From the NCBI GenBank assembly GCA_037974665.1, contig CM075772.1:41196552-41260551 (forward strand): DNA of 64,000 bases, given 5' to 3'. Position 1 is the stretch's first letter, and every line of letters begins with the position of its first letter. This DNA comes from Ehretia macrophylla. Lineage: Eukaryota > Streptophyta > Magnoliopsida > Boraginales > Ehretiaceae. A program made the position numbers and the translations under genes. The notes beneath the pieces were generated by a model. It worked only from the letters and a program-made list of their open reading frames with translations, made no database searches and was not told the origin of the DNA. This document shows positions 13,118 to 25,260 of the stretch, piece by piece.

Positions 13118-15595
13118 TGTGAGGCTAGAGAATTTCATCATAATTTCTTAATAACTGTTGCATACTTACTTGAGCATACTTACGTGCATCACTTTTCTTG
13201 CTTAATTGTTTTATTTTGAGACTACTATTCATAAGATTTTTGACCATCTTAAAAATACGATTTAATATTTTTCTTAGGTCATATGACACATAATAGGAAT
13301 CGGGAACTTGTCATTTTAGACTTTTGAGCTCAGGAGCATACAATTAGAAAATGTTTTATGCGACATTTGAATAGTATTACGTACGTAACAACCTTCGTTT
13401 AGGTTTGGTTAGCATTTCATTAGGGTTTAGCTTAGTTTGACTAGGATGTTAATGGCGTTTAAACACAACTAATTGCATATACTCATACATATATATCTTA
13501 TATACTACACACAAGCCATTACTCAACAAAAACAAAGCAAAAAATTACCCATATATCCCTTCCAAACCCGTGACCCCTAAAGGAGGAAAAGAAGAAAAAT
13601 TATCCAACAATTCTTGCTAGCTTAGCTTCTAGGCTTGGTCTTGAGGAAATCTTGGAGTCCCTAGGACATCTACAACTTGGTTTCATCTTCCAAATTGTGA
13701 GGGAATTGCATTTTCATGATTTTTAAAGTTGATGCATATATATTGAATTTCTTGTATTGTTGAATTTAGTTATTTTGCTTGTTATAAATGCTTGTTATAT
13801 GATCTTTGGAGCCTATAGAGCTCTTTTGAATAGCTTGTTATCATATTCTATGGTTGATTGTTGAGATTGATTGAAGAATGTGATGAATAGTGCTCGAAAT
13901 TAGGGTTTTGAGAAAACTTGTTAATTGGATTGATTTGAGGCTTCAATTAGGTATTTTAGACATTAGTGTAATTAGTCATAGGCTCACGTGGAATTGAATT
14001 GCTCGGAAATGTGGTAAAATGCAAATTTGGTAATCTTTAAAAAGGGGATTTTTCCCGAAATGCAATCCGGGCATGTTTGGGCTTTGGTTTAGGTATCCTT
14101 GTGGTATGGAAGCACTTTTGGTGCTTTCGTTACACGAAATTGGGGTTCAAAGATAGTAGTTGTAGTTAAAGCCCGCTCGGGGCCTTTCCGAGCTTTTGCT
14201 TCCAAAATGGGTTTTTATGATCTCAATAGGTGTCTTTCAGCTTAACTAGGAATGTAGTATGATTAGGATATGGTTTGGTAACCTTGAGATGCACTTAGGA
14301 GAAGAAAAACTGGGTTAAAGAAAGGGAAAACGTAGTATTTGGCTATTTTTGACGCATCTAGAGCTTGTTTTTGTGTTGTCATGTATTATATTGAATGTTT
14401 AAGGTTTAATTGAGCTACTTGAGTAGATTGTGGGGAAAAAGTTATGTTGAATGCTTCTTTTAAGACTTTAGAGCTATTTCGCGCATATGTTGGCTTATAC
14501 TATGTTTATACGTGAGGGCGGCCTACTTTGTTGACCCTCTTGCGTGTTATTTGATATCTTGATTCTTGTGGACTTGTCTTGGGGTTGCACAACCTTTTCG
14601 GACATGGTATCATCGAGAAACACGGGCAGCATCGGGTTTGCCTTGCTCCCTCGACTACCATGATGCCTATTCCTTTTCTCGCTGAGTTTACTCCACTACC
14701 CCAGAGGTGTGGTTCACCTGCTGGGCATATGAAGCTACCTCAGGAGAAAGGGTCGTAGGATCGTGATACATCCGGAGTATCCCAATTTGATGGTGTAAGG
14801 GTTTGCCGGCACTTGCGTAAAGTTCGTGGCTCATGGTTCGAGATTGAAGACTTGAAGTGAAACCATATCCTTCTTAATGTGGTTAATTACTTGCTATTTA
14901 ATCTTGTTGTTTATATTATACATATATGATTTCTTGTGTTTGCATATCATATTGCACGCCCAGGTATGTTGCATCACCTCCCTCGCTGGGCAACATTGTT
15001 GTTCACTCCTCATTTAAACATGTTTCAAGAGAATCTGAGGTGAATCCCCAGCTGATAGTAGTAGAGGAAGAAGAAGAAGTACACGTATATCAGAATCCTT
15101 GATTCCTGTGTAATAAGGTTGATCATATGTGCAGTTTGCTTGAAGTTGTTGGTTGTTGTGCTTTTGAGAACTTGTGGTCTTATGTATAGTTGGTGAATGT
15201 AATAACTTCTAATCTTATGTGATGGATAACGAAGTTAGATGGCATGTAATAATGAATTCTAGTTTACTTTTCTTATTGCATGCTTGGGTGTTTGTTAACT
15301 TGATAGAAAACCTTGGTTATAGTTATATCCAACTACTTATATATAAAAATTAATCTTGTCTTGCATGCTTGTGTGCTCTAAGTAGATTTTGTTGTTCCAA
15401 GGCTCGGATGGCCTTGTGATTTTGGGTTGACTATGAATACCTTGGAAGATAGATTGTATGTGTTGTTAAATGTGATTTAAGGATTGTAGGTGGTTAATTA
15501 CAAGTAACAGTTTAGTCCACGGTATAGAGAAAACTATGTCCGAGTGAGGGGTCCGGACTTGACCTATAGCGTGGGGTTGGGTTCGGGGCGTTACA
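13118..15595 (+). repeat. Tekay-like 3' LTR
   Basis: It is about 2.48 kb and pairs with 2153-4589. It contains TTACGTACGTAA at 13377-13388 and the GC-richer island at about 14500-14800. It ends GGGGCGTTACA and is followed by CGTAT. Confidence 0.92.
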
Positions 15596-18500
15596 CGTAT
15601 TCTCACAAATGAATATTTTATTTTAATTTTATAAAATAGTTATCACATTCAGAAGTGTCAAACTCAAGTTTTATTTCATAATATGTTCGTGAACATGGTA
15701 TCCATATGTTTTTAGCTGCCTATACATGACGTTAAAGATCTAATCAAGGCACTAATAAGGTGAAATATAATCTTGTCATCAACATAAAGGTGATTTTGTC
15801 CCAGTTAAATAATCTTGTGATTGATGTAGACGGTTGTGCTGAAGCGGACCTCTATACTAATTAACAAATTATTTGATAAGGATCCTGGGATGGTTACTTC
15901 TCTAAATTAGTATATGCAGTTGCCTGCCCGAAGGGGATAGTTGTGTGTATTAGTTTGGAGAAGTGGGAGTGGCAGTAAGGGTTATTCTTTTGACTTTAAA
16001 AGGATTTGTTTGCCCAAAGGGGATAGATCTCTTTAGAGTTGTCTCACTGTTTCACTTGAGTGGGAGTTCATGTTGTATCTTGCGTGTTCTGCCTGAAGGT
16101 GAATATGCAGTGATATACTTGGGCTCTCATGAGGATGTTGCTATTGCAGATTATCACTTTTTAGATACGTTTTCACATTTCTATTGCAATTAACAACATT
16201 CTTATGAATGGTTTTTTTTGTTTAACCAATTTTGATTGGCAATATTTATTATCTATGATTATATCACATGGGTGGTACCAATTTCCTTTTTTATTGTAAG
16301 GTCTCTATTAAGTAAAGCTAACTTAGACATCCTCCAAGTCGTAAAGTCTTGAAGATTATAAAGCTATTCAATGTTAAGTATTGTTTTATTCAATCTAAAA
16401 GTGACATTGACTTTTCCTCAAACATGCATCAAAATCTATATGGTGGAATCATAAAGTATTTTTGTCTTATGTGGATATAAAATTTATTTAGTCTATTTAA
16501 GGCATGGATGTATGGCCTATAGTAGTCGAATTCCTTAAATCAAGTATGTTAACTATTCTTAAGAAAGAAGGAAAGAAATTAGCTTATATGGGCCCTTGAC
16601 TCTTTGGTGGAATAATGATGAGTTGTTATAGCAAATATGTTTTTCCTATGTTTAATTGTTACTTTTCAGCACATATACACTTATTATGCTTAAAATTACT
16701 GGATAAATTTTCAGTTATCAAATTGTTTGACGAATGTATTATAATTGGTTTATCGCAAGTATGGGATATCAATGTCACCATGATATTATACTTGCTTGGA
16801 GACATTGCTCAAGGTTTGACTTTTATAGTAATTAAGTAAAGCTTAATCGAACAAGTATTATTCTCTTATATTGATTGTATATGATTGGCTTTATGCATTT
16901 TTATCCTATTTAAAGTTTGTTATTGTTCACGTCAATCATAATTTTTAAAGCTATTTTGGGGATAGCTCATTATCTATTTGTCTCTGATATGAGTTTGTCA
17001 AATGTATATGATGTCAATTATAAGATTGACATATTTAAAATAACATTTTTGAGCAAATTAAAGCTAATGTATGCATGACTCTATTCAAGCTAGTTGGAGG
17101 CTATACATGAACAATACTTATATGTGTGATGAAACTTGTCCAATAATGTAAAGATTATCTTTTTGTCCTAGTTGGTATCTTCATAAGACTCTAAAATGGC
17201 ATTATTGCATCAGATTATTTATTAAGATTTAGAAGATTTCCAATAAGGATTCTAGAACATCTTATTTGTCCTAGTTGGACGTTTTTCTAAGTTAAGTTGG
17301 GTGATTTAGCTGAAGTAGGTCATCCAATGTAATTTATGAGATATCAAATAAGGACTCTAGGATGATGTATTTCTTGGAGTTATAGTTCATAATTGCATAT
17401 CCGAAGGTGGTAATTGCGAGTATTAACTTTTGAGGAGTATAAGTGAATAGTAAATGGGTAAAATAAATTTAATCTTATATAACCTTTTTTGCCTGAAGAT
17501 ATTAGGCAGCTATGACTATTCACTTATGGAGACTCTAGGATATTATGTAACTTGGCTTGAAGGTGTCTGTACGACATGTCAGAGTCTCCAAATGGGACAA
17601 GTTTTTGACTAGAATGTTCAAGTTGCAAGTTCATATTACGTGCATCATTCTGTGCTTAATCGTAAAGTTATTGTTTATATTAAAAGTTACTATTATAGCA
17701 TATCTTACTTGCACTTCAAGTGGTCATGGAAGGTTTATTGCACATAATCATGATTGTCTCCTTCTATGCTTCTATTTTCCACATGTATGTGTAATTGTTC
17801 TAAGGTGAATAGATTTTTCATGGAACTTTACTTCTTGATAAATTATTTTTTTAATATAATGACAGTTATATGGAATCAAAGTATTAAGTATATTGCTTTT
17901 ATGCAATATCTTAAAATGAAGGATTCAGAATGTGGAAATTATTTTGGAAGCATATATGTCAATGCATCCTAGCTTAAGGCTATCAAGTTTTGTAAAGTCA
18001 AGTACTTGTCTTATACATATTTCAAGTGTAGGCTTCTATTGTTTGTGAAAGAAAATAAGGCTTGACATTATAGTCCTTAAATTGTCTATTCAAGAGTACA
18101 CCTGCTACTATCTTTAAGATTTAGTGGATCAATAGTGTTTGGCCTGCATTATGTTATTTTGGTTTTCCATGATAATGGTATTATATGTTAATAAAGCTTC
18201 CTAGTAGTATATAGTTTTGCAAGTGTAAACATTACATAAAAGTTTCATTGATGTTTTCATCATAAAAGAACATGTTTCATGTTAGAAGGTTTCACTTGCA
18301 ATATACAAGTTTAAAGTCATAAAAATATAAAGTTTTAAAGTGACAAGTGAACTTTAAGGTCAGTGGGAGTAACATATTCATAAGGCCATGCTTCAATGTA
18401 TAGATGTACATGTTTATTGTTAAGGAAGCTCTAAAGTATCATGCCTAAAAGGTAGTTCATGTATACTACAGTTTTAATATGAGCATGACGTATATATCTC

Positions 18501-19787
18501 ATTTAAGAATTAGAGATAAACCAGTGATATATATAGAGGCCATTGCGTTCTACAGAAAAGTCAAGGTTGGAGGTTGATAAAGTCACTTATATGTTTTAAA
18601 GGCAATTTTTCGATGCAATTTGTTAAATATTGACATGCTCATATTCTTGAAGTGTCTCTTTATTTAGAGATGAAGTTTATAGAGTTTCTCTTTCATGAGA
18701 GCTAAAAGTTCAACACTTTTAAAGTTTAAAGATTACAATCATAATATATTTTCAAAATTGTAATGTCATTAACCAAAGTAGTTGTCATTAAGGGCATGGG
18801 TGTTCATTGATTTTGAAATATTTTGTTAGTGGGAGCATGGTTTGCTTTTATTAAAGTGTTGATACGTGATTATTACTCTCATATTCAGTTATTAAAATAT
18901 TTACAGCTATTTATTTGAGCTAATAGTGATGATTGTGATTCAATCATATTATCATTACCTGCTTAATTATTTATACAACTTGGATATGTTGGTGGGTTAT
19001 AAAGGCATAAGCTATGGAACTTAATTGCCAACAAGTGTTTAAGGTATAGTTGTGTGCTTGGTATGCTTATGCAAGTGCAAGCAGGTTATACGCTCAGATT
19101 ATAGTGCATTGAATATTGTAACGCATGCATTTTGGGAACTCATGTTAAAGCTCTGTTAATGCTTCAATTCAAAGGCTTCAGGTTAGAAGCGTAAAGTGTA
19201 AGGGTACAGTTTATTTTGAATAATTAATTACAGTATCTTAAAGTTTTGTTCCCATTTTATTTAGTTAGTGATCATTATTTTATGTGTACACAGATAAAGT
19301 CGTTGTAAGCTCACACAGGTCTAAAGCTTCATATCTCAAGATATACAGTTAAAGGCTTCATTATTGAAGTGGCTTTGGTTTAGAAGCATTAAAGGGGGTT
19401 TGTATACCCCAATAAAGATTAAAGGCTTCTTATGAGGCAAAAGGGGATCTAATCCCATAAAGGGTCTTACAAGACCATAAAGTGGCCAATTATGGTTTGG
19501 CATGCTCATCATTATAGTTGGATCATATTTGCCAAAAACCATACTACACTTTACCACACCATGGAATCCATGTCGACAGGGCGTTAGTATTTGTGATCAT
19601 AGGAGTCCTATGCCGAAAGATGGTGTAACGACTGTTATGGTTTGATATTGATGACTTGTTGGACTGGATTCTGGATTGAGATGTTTATATTTGTGGCCAC
19701 TAAAGTTGTTTTCAGCCCGAGAGTCATTTTTATAAAATAAAATATTTTCAAAGTGTAAAACCAATTAGTGTTACCCAAGTGGGAGAC
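15596..19787 (+). other. Right half of the Copia-type interior, no coding domain recognised
   Basis: About 4.2 kb of AT-rich sequence lies between the Gypsy element and the Copia 3' LTR. No gag or pol motif can be read in any frame. It contains loosely repeated phrases: variants of CCGAAGGGGATAG near 15929, 16015, 16092, 17400 and 17491, and variants of AAGGACTCTAGGATG near 15880, 17235, 17345 and 17525. The small open frames look like chance. Confidence 0.5.
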
Positions 19788-20307
19788 TATTTGAATTTTT
19801 AGTTGTGGGCTTCTACTGATTAAATATTTTGTTGTTTTTGGAAAACGGGTTGAGGTTGACCGGTAAAGCCCAAAACATAATTTTATAGTGATCCACTCCA
19901 GTTGGATCTAGGTCCGTCTCATGTATATTATTTTTAGTGGTGTGGTATGTAAGGTGTAGAGTCTATTTAATTTATAGGCAGCTTGATGGGGGGTCCGATA
20001 AAGATTTTAGGCTAGGCCCTCTTTTCCAGCCAGAATACTTATAGTCTATAAAAGGCTATTAGGGTTGGTTTGTCCATTGATAGCCACTATACAGAAGTTG
20101 GAGAGGGAGAGGGAGAGGGAGCTCCAAGCTTAGGCATGTCTACCATAACATGCCGCTAAAGATTTTCTTGCAGGATTATCAAAAGGTTTTTTCATTATAG
20201 TAAATTAAGAATTATGGCTTGGAGTTCAAGTAAGTTTTCTAATATTGAATTCAACATGTTCATAATGGTGTTCCATTTTCTGATATTAGATCCTGTAAAA
20301 TCAAACA
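19788..20307 (+). repeat. Copia-type 3' LTR
   Basis: It is about 520 bp, follows a GTGGGAGA purine tract and matches 334-749. It includes a TATA-like CTATAAAAGG near 20045, followed by the GA-rich tract, as expected for an LTR promoter region. Confidence 0.7.
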
Positions 20308-22159
20308 TTTTTATCATTTCCATCATTGGCTCTAAATTTTGAAATGGCAAGGACACTGGGGCGGAATGATAGTTGGATTAGCTTTGCAGACATTTGCTAT
20401 TATTAGTAGTACTTTGCAAAACCAACTGGAACAATTAGGTTATGTCAATACTGACAGGCTTAATTCAGCAAATTATGTGTATTTTAGTTGAATTTGCAAT
20501 GTCCTACATGCATATATTTTTCATTCTGAGTAACAAATGGTAGGTTGCTGTAAATTGTGAGATGCTTCTAGGGCTTTCACATTAGAAAAATGCTAGCATC
20601 CGATTGTATGCTAAAAGGAGGGGTGGGTCCTACAAACATGTGAATCCCACCCATTGTGTCTTAGTCATTGCATTGGACAACCGGATGATAGACTTTTCCT
20701 TCACATTAATCCCATGCAAAGAGTTGAACTATTATTTCATCGCAATTGGCATTATGTATTACTAATCATAGAAATTATGTTGATTTTTTATTGTGAAAAT
20801 AGATTTGCATGTTGAGCAAATGACACACAGCGCATGCGAAAATGGGGAGGACAGGATATAAAAACCGAGAAATTAGCTATACATCAACTCTCATTTAAAA
20901 ACAGAGAGCCTTAATTTTTTTTAATTTTTAATTTTTTAATTTTTTGTCAAGAGAGCCTTAAATTTAGATTTTTGCAATGTTGTAAAAATTCTCACCACTA
21001 TTACCCTTCATCATAGTATCCTTTTCATTTGTGCCTTTTTATCTTGTATTTCATTTTCTTTTTTCTCAAGAAAAGTAATAAAGTAATTCATCTTTTTAAC
21101 ATTTATCACATTGTTATATTTGAATATAAAATGTTTCTATAAATTATTTACTGGCACACTCTTCAAATTTTCAACGTTTCTTTTTCTTGAAAGGACTGAA
21201 GAGGTTGGTGGAAAAGAAAGAGAAATGGTAAAACTTTCGTGAACCAAACGTACCCCTCTAAGAACATTCTTACATAATCTGGGACAAGCCTATGTATGCA
21301 TTTTCTTTTAGATTTGGTTGTTTGATTACATATTAATTGGTTAATAAATATTCTTCTCAATTAAATTGGATATTTAATGGACATTCTCATCATATATTTC
21401 AACTTTTGTTTGTAATTTCTCTTAAATCTTTAGATATTGTAGCATCAGCAACTTTCATAATAGGAATATTTTTATAACAAAGGGAGATGTTGATAAATCT
21501 ATAGTCAAGAATAATACATTTTTAATAATAAAAATGCTTCAAAGAAATAGAGATGTACTTCGATCCAAAAGAGAAAAAGAAAAGAAAATCCCCACAAGGG
21601 TAGGCCAACAATAAACAAACTATGTTATTTCAAATTTTCTTTTTTACCCATTTTCGCGTCGGGGTAGGGGTTTCAGTTTAGGAAAATTCTACTAACCGTC
21701 AGTGGCAATTCTGCCATTCATGATGGGATAGGTAACGTCACAACATTTAGACACGTGGACATGTCAAGCTGCAGTGATGAACAATAGAAATATGCAAAAT
21801 GTCAAATATATCATCTTCGATAGGAAGAAATGTCCAATATACCATCATGTTTATTTTATAAAATAATACTCACTAAAGACAAAATATAGTGTAAATGACC
21901 AAAAAGGGCGACAGGACTGTGCTGAGAAAAAACCATATTGGGCTCAAGCATAAAGACAAGAGAAATGCAAATTACGAAAATGGACATATTACATTTGGGC
22001 CTGGGCTTGATAGTTAGTAGAATTAATGGTTTTGATTGGGCTTTGGGTTGGTTGGTTCGTTTGCTCATAAGAAGAAATGTCCATCAAATCTATTACAGAC
22101 TTATTAAAATTACTCATTAAGATTACAATAGAAACATTATCAAACGCTACTTATCTAAC
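20308..22159. other. Intergenic, no gene seen
   Basis: AT-rich sequence. A stretch at about 20575-20700 (AAAAATGCTAGCATCCG through GGATGATAGAC) has a MITE-like or intergenic-repeat look, but no clear inverted ends were found. Short frames near 21163-21360 and 21856-22120 have no recognisable motif. Confidence 0.4.
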
Positions 22160-23002
22160 TCAAACTGGAAATAATATATAAATCTCTCTGTCACAGAAAC
22201 AAGCATCACAACTTATGTCTTCGTTCTCTTCGTCTATGATCTTAAGCCAATTCGATTTGCTGATCACATGTTGTTTGGTGCAACAAGTCGGTCTTTGTCC
22301 CTTAAAATATGGATATTCTAGCCATAGCCTATTCAAAATTGATTTCAATTCCATGCGATGCTCTGGTACTGCTCTCCTTATTTCGCTAAGCATCAACATC
22401 CATCTTTCCTTGGCTGCATTATCTTGAATGATTATGATGATAGAAAGCACATAATATGCCCCAACGTGTCCAGATTCAGCGGTTTTCGTTAGACATTCAA
22501 GTGCAACATCTTGTCTCCTTCCATAAAAATACTCAACCTGCGATCCATTCATACATGGGATATTAAATTTATTCAAACTATATGAAAATATAGACATGTG
22601 AAGTGGGCGCTAATTATTTAAAAAAAAAATTAATACTAATATTTTTGTAATGCTTGCCACCTCCTTTTCTATAAAAAGCTTCTAGATTTCCACTATCATA
22701 GCAGCTCTCTACGAATGAAACCATTGAATGGCGTGGACTGTTAAACGGGCCCCACGGGATGATTGGAATCTCTTTCATTGTGGCATGTTTGTATACGTTG
22801 CTCTCGTCACCAATGTTATTTAACAATTTACAACTATGTAAAAAATTGTTAGGTTAGTAAAGGAGAAAAATAAAGTTCATTCCAACAAAATTGTATTATA
22901 CCTTGCTTTGGCACGAATAAGATCCATAGCAGAACGTGAACCAACACGGGGGAGAATTTCACTGATTAAGTGATTAGGAATGGTATCAAAGTATAAAGCC
23001 AT
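22160..23002 (-). CDS. F-box protein, At1g67623/At2g35280-like
   Basis: The minus strand opens with an F-box: IPNHLISEILPRVGSRSAMD from a good ATG at 23002. A canonical intron follows (exon 1 ends 22902, GT donor; exon 2 starts 22833) and joins in phase to CKLLNNIGDESNVYKH. Further on come FVESCYDSGNLEAFYRKG and then VEYFYGRRQDVALECL and ESGHVGAYYVLS, a SEL1-like helical repeat, and a Cys-rich tail. F-box proteins of this family act as substrate adaptors of SCF ubiquitin ligases. The size, about 250 residues, fits this plant family. The second junction is untidy: the likely acceptor is at 22537, but the nearest GT donor (22660) does not give a clean phase. Either the boundary differs or this copy is slightly damaged. 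There is no linkage with its neighbours. Confidence 0.65.
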
Positions 23003-23265
23003 TTTTTTTATGTTTTAAAAATAATGGCCCTTTAAAAATAACTTGGTGAGTTTTCCTATTTATAAATGTTGGAAAAACACAATTGAAAGGGTGTGTCCAT
23101 TCATATTCTTCATTTTTGTCTTTAATGAATAAACATAATCATTCATGAAATGGTGCTATTTCCTAATACCAATTGAAATGTAACTGCCTTTTTTACTGCA
23201 GGCGTCGCATCATTTGATAAAACGATAATGGTAGTTTGATGAAAGTAGAACCGCTAAATTATGTT

Positions 23266-24546
23266 TGGAAAAAATGGATGAAACTCGTAATGTAAACCAT
23301 GCCTCCAGTAATCTAAGCATGAAATGCTGTAATATCGATGAAAATGGTTAAATAGTTGATGAAAGAAAAGTAAGACTTAATTCTATTAAATCTTAAGAAT
23401 TAAAGTTAATTTGAATCATACAACTTTAAAATATAAATTAAAGTTATAGTAATGATAAATAAACATATAGGTCTTTAATAAACTTTAAATATTAATTATA
23501 CATTCAAGTCTATTGCTTGCCGTTAAATATTAAAAATAATATTATGGTAATAACTCTAAAGTATTTAAAATAAATTATGACATAACCATTATGTATGAGA
23601 ACTAGAATTGAAAAAGAACTTTTCCTTGTGTTAGTGAGTTTGTAATTATTATTATAATTTTTTTTAGCACATGTCACATACAATAATAGTTGTAAATCTT
23701 TAAAATTTATCCTTAATTATGTTATCTGAAATTTTTTGAAGTATAATTAAAATAACTAACAAATCTCTTAAATCCACTATAATCAATAGTAAAATTGAAG
23801 TATTTATGCCAAATAATTATAAATCTCAAGTTACGGCATGCAATGGTCTTAAGAATGTAAATTTTAAATAATCTAATTTTTCTTATCTATTTTTATAATA
23901 GTTTGTTTAATGTAATTTTTTCATATTTTTATATTTATAATTTGAAAATTCCAATACATATATAAATCTAAAATAATAAAAATAACTATTTTTGTAGGAA
24001 ATGGAAAAAAACGATGAAAGTCGTAATTTAAATCCTTCTTGCAGTAATTTAGGCATGAATTGTTGTAGATGGAAACAATTAAGTAGTTGATAAAAAATGG
24101 TCGTGACAATACTACTTCTCGAAAATCGTATATTGGTCTAGTGGTAATATTAATCGCTAAGCATGCTAGAGGTTGTGAGTTCGCTCCCATTAATCCCCAA
24201 TTTAAAGTATCTTAGGAAATGGAAAAAATGATGAACTCGTAATTTAAATCCTTATTGCAGTAATTTAGGCATGAACCACAGTAATAGCGATGAAAATGGT
24301 TAAGTAGTTGATGAAAACGGGACCTCAATGGTCATCCTAGTTGGTTCGTGGGGTTGTTGTCTAACCAGGCAATCTGGTTTCAACTCTCCATAGTTGATGA
24401 GACTTTGCACCTGAGAGGTTGTGTGTAAAAAACGAATAGTGGAAAAAATGGAAATGAAAAAAAAAATAGCAATCATAATTGAAATCGTACTTCTAATTGG
24501 CATGACCTTTTTTAATAGTGATAAAAATAATTAAATAGTTGATGAA
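23266..24546. repeat. Dispersed and tandem degenerate repeat, four copies
   Basis: Four stretches share the order GGAAAAAATGATGAA, CTCGTAATTTAAATCC, GCAGTAATTTAGGCATGAA, GATGAAAATGGTTAAGTAGTTGATGAA. They lie at about 23266-23372, 24000-24101, 24216-24316 and 24441-24546. The last three are spaced about 220 bp apart, with a different tRNA-like piece in each gap. Confidence 0.55.
24130..24200 (+). repeat. tRNA/SINE-like fragment
   Basis: TGGTCTAGTGGTAA resembles a Pol III A box, and GTGAGTTCGCTCCC lies about 40 bases later, resembling a B box. This suggests the head of a tRNA-derived SINE. It lacks the folding of a true tRNA. A similar but different piece lies at about 24331-24430 (A-like CCTAGTTGGTTCGTGGG, B-like GGTTTCAACTC). 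Confidence 0.35.
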
Positions 24547-24979
24547 TGCAATAACTACATCTCTCAAAAATCGTATCTAAAAGAAAAAAATTGAAGGAAT
24601 GTCATGTCTTTGCCAGATTCGAATTTCCTACGTTGTTATATCCGAATGCAATATGTCAAATCCATTCACATGAATTTACCCTGCTCACTAACCCCAAACA
24701 CAACTACCACAATGCAAAGAAGGGTAATGAATGAAGGATTATATTAATGGGAATTAATGAGGAAGATTTATCCTAGCTGTATAAATTTAATGTGTGTATA
24801 GTTGAAATTTGTGTATAAAAGAAAGGGGATGTAGTAGATCGGATGAGTTGAGAGGGAAAAAGAAAAAAGGATTTCGATATATCAGGTTAGTGCTTACGTT
24901 GTGTATGCCCATTTTATTTGTTGAAGTACGTTTGAATATCACAACATTTTCCTTGTATCGCTTGGTTAGTGCACTAAGT

Positions 24980-25245
24980 ATATCTTACTGTAATTTACTC
25001 ATCGTAATACGTAGCTAATCTTCGGACAACCATAGTATTATATGAATGTATATTTTGCATAGAGTGGCTTTACTATTTTGCATGGATCATGTTTTACGTA
25101 AAATATTCGCTGCATGTACAGTCCTTCACATTTATAATCGATTATTAGCATAAACTTTTTATAGTAAATAAACAGCAGTATAATTTGTTGTAACTTACGC
25201 ATCATAACAGGTAGCTAATCTTTCGAAAGCCGTAGTATTATAAAG
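24980..25245. repeat. ~200-bp duplicated block upstream of the FAR1-like gene
   Basis: GTAGCTAATCTTCGGACAAC (about 25010) and GTAGCTAATCTTTCGAAAGC (about 25210) are each preceded by a similar TTACTCATCGTAAT/TTACGCATCATAAC and followed by GTAGTATTATA. The spacing is about 198 bp. This could be part of the subterminal region of a Mutator-like element. Confidence 0.45.
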
Positions 25246-25260
25246 ATAGATAGTGCTTCG

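Larger units (their letters stand above)
2153..15595 (+). mobile_element. Ty3/Gypsy chromovirus (Tekay/Del-like), broken, nested in the Copia-type element
   Basis: It has two long homologous LTRs (2153-4589 and 13118-15595), both starting TGTGA and ending GGGGCGTTACA. The flanks CATAT (2148-2152) and CGTAT (15596-15600) form a near-perfect target duplication. The interior carries, in order, a gag region with CCHC knuckles, aspartic protease, reverse transcriptase, RNase H, integrase and a C-terminal chromodomain-like segment. That order, the chromodomain and the ~2.4-kb LTRs point to the Tekay/Del clade of chromoviruses. Coding is broken in many places, on the order of ten or more. A solo LTR sits between the RNase H and integrase regions. 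LTR divergence looks like several percent by eye, suggesting an age of a few million years. Without the nested LTR the element would be about 9.9 kb. Confidence 0.93.
334..20307 (+). mobile_element. Ty1/Copia-type LTR retrotransposon, outermost element of a three-deep nest
   Basis: The two ends share a homologous block of about 0.4-0.5 kb. After the left block comes a site matching the 3' end of initiator-Met tRNA (752-763). Before the right block comes a purine tract of Copia style (GTGGGAGA, about 19779-19786). A TTTTT run flanks both outer ends (329-333 and 20308-20312), which is weak because it is low in complexity. After subtracting the Gypsy element inside it, the copy was about 6.5 kb. 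No gag, protease, integrase or reverse transcriptase is recognisable in its interior (750-2152 and 15596-19787), so it is either heavily eroded or a non-coding derivative. It is the oldest layer here: its LTRs differ clearly, including a ~100-bp block present only in the right one. Confidence 0.7.
23003..25260. other. Intergenic with degenerate repeats
   Basis: AT-rich sequence between the divergently transcribed F-box and FAR1-like genes. It holds the repeat family described at 23266-24546 and the duplicated block at 24980-25240. No other gene is seen. Confidence 0.45.

Noticed and set aside
20575-20700. Possible MITE
   Set aside because: It has an intergenic-repeat look, but no matching inverted ends or target duplication could be identified by eye.
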